Shown here in pieces: positions 5,549-5,666 of a DNA stretch of 5,666 bases; positions within the stretch are counted from its first letter, which is position 1; each line of letters begins with the position of its first letter. The translations under genes were made by a program, and so were the position numbers. The notes beneath the pieces were generated by a model. That model made no database searches. It saw nothing but the letters and a program-made list of their open reading frames with translations, and was not told the DNA's origin. This DNA is from Thermoplasmata archaeon (lineage in GTDB: Archaea; Thermoplasmatota; Thermoplasmata; Thermoplasmatales; B87-G9): assembly GCA_003649695.1 (NCBI GenBank), contig QMSR01000058.1:1-5666 (forward strand), given 5' to 3'.

Positions 5549-5666
5549 CAGGACACCTCCATGAGGACCTGACCCCTCTCCACAGTCTCCCCCTCCCTGA
5601 CCCTGATGTTCCTCACGGTCCCGTCCCTGGGCGAGACGATCTCGTTCTCCATTTTCATTGACTCGA
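5548..5666 (-). CDS. Biotin carrier protein/domain of the decarboxylase (partial, C-terminal 38 residues)
   Basis: The minus strand from the right edge reads ESMKMENEIVSPRDG, then a beta-rich stretch with VREGETVERGQVLMEVS and a TGA stop at 5550-5548. MKM is the biotinylation motif, its lysine (bases 5655-5653) being the carrier site, and the downstream REGETVERGQVLMEV is the second half of the biotinyl-domain barrel. The residue before MKM is Ser, where Ala is more common; Ser also occurs in real biotin domains. The protein would carry CO2 from the carboxyltransferase alpha subunit to the membrane beta subunit. Whether it is a small free subunit (MmdC-like) or the tail of a larger protein lies outside the window. 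The overlap with the beta subunit gene supports one complex. A lipoyl domain is unlikely, since those have DKA or DKV at the lysine. Confidence 0.92.
   Translation of the reverse strand, partial: ESMKMENEIVSPRDGTVRNIRVREGETVERGQVLMEVS
5554..5560 (-). promoter_or_regulatory. Shine-Dalgarno site of the decarboxylase beta subunit
   Basis: On the minus strand this reads GGAGGTG, an almost perfect ribosome site five bases before the ATG, inside the last codons of the biotin carrier gene. It confirms the start at 5548 and suggests strong translation of the beta subunit along with the carrier. Confidence 0.7.

Overview
The window looks like a piece of a high-GC archaeal chromosome. It carries isopentenyl phosphate kinase, a mostly archaeal enzyme, next to type 2 IPP isomerase and a CxxC-type DUF89 protein. 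Arginine codons are mostly AGG, as in many thermophilic archaea, and the gaps between genes hold TATA-like boxes rather than bacterial -35/-10 pairs. I cannot name the lineage; a deep Thermoproteota/Korarchaeota-like or other thermophilic archaeon would fit, but this is inference. Genes are tightly packed and no stretch over 300 bases lacks a gene.

Left part. Bases 1-44 (minus strand) hold the first 14 codons of an unidentified gene. After a 49-base divergent gap comes a plus-strand operon of three genes: isopentenyl phosphate kinase (94-828), type 2 isopentenyl-diphosphate isomerase (825-1898) and a DUF89/ARMT1-like metal-dependent phosphatase (1898-2734). Both junctions are stop/start overlaps (ATGA and TGATG), so translation is probably coupled. 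The first two enzymes perform consecutive steps of an archaeal mevalonate route: isopentenyl phosphate to IPP, then IPP to and from DMAPP, the building blocks of ether lipids. The phosphatase is the unexplained partner.

Right part. A minus-strand cluster reads from the right edge: the C-terminal end of a biotin carrier protein (5666-5548), a membrane beta subunit of a sodium-pumping biotin-dependent decarboxylase (5548-4433), and the catalytic large subunit of methylmalonyl-CoA mutase (4405-2735). Together these suggest conversion of succinyl-CoA to methylmalonyl-CoA and its decarboxylation to propionyl-CoA, coupled to Na+ export. The carboxyltransferase alpha subunit, the epimerase and the B12-binding small subunit of the mutase are not in the window.

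The two operons converge with no gap: their stop codons abut in the palindrome TGATCA at 2732-2737. I see no RNA gene, CRISPR array, insertion sequence or clear terminator. No gene is broken. All enzymes belong to known families; the points of interest are gene arrangement, the unexplained phosphatase and the energy-conserving module, not a clearly new system.
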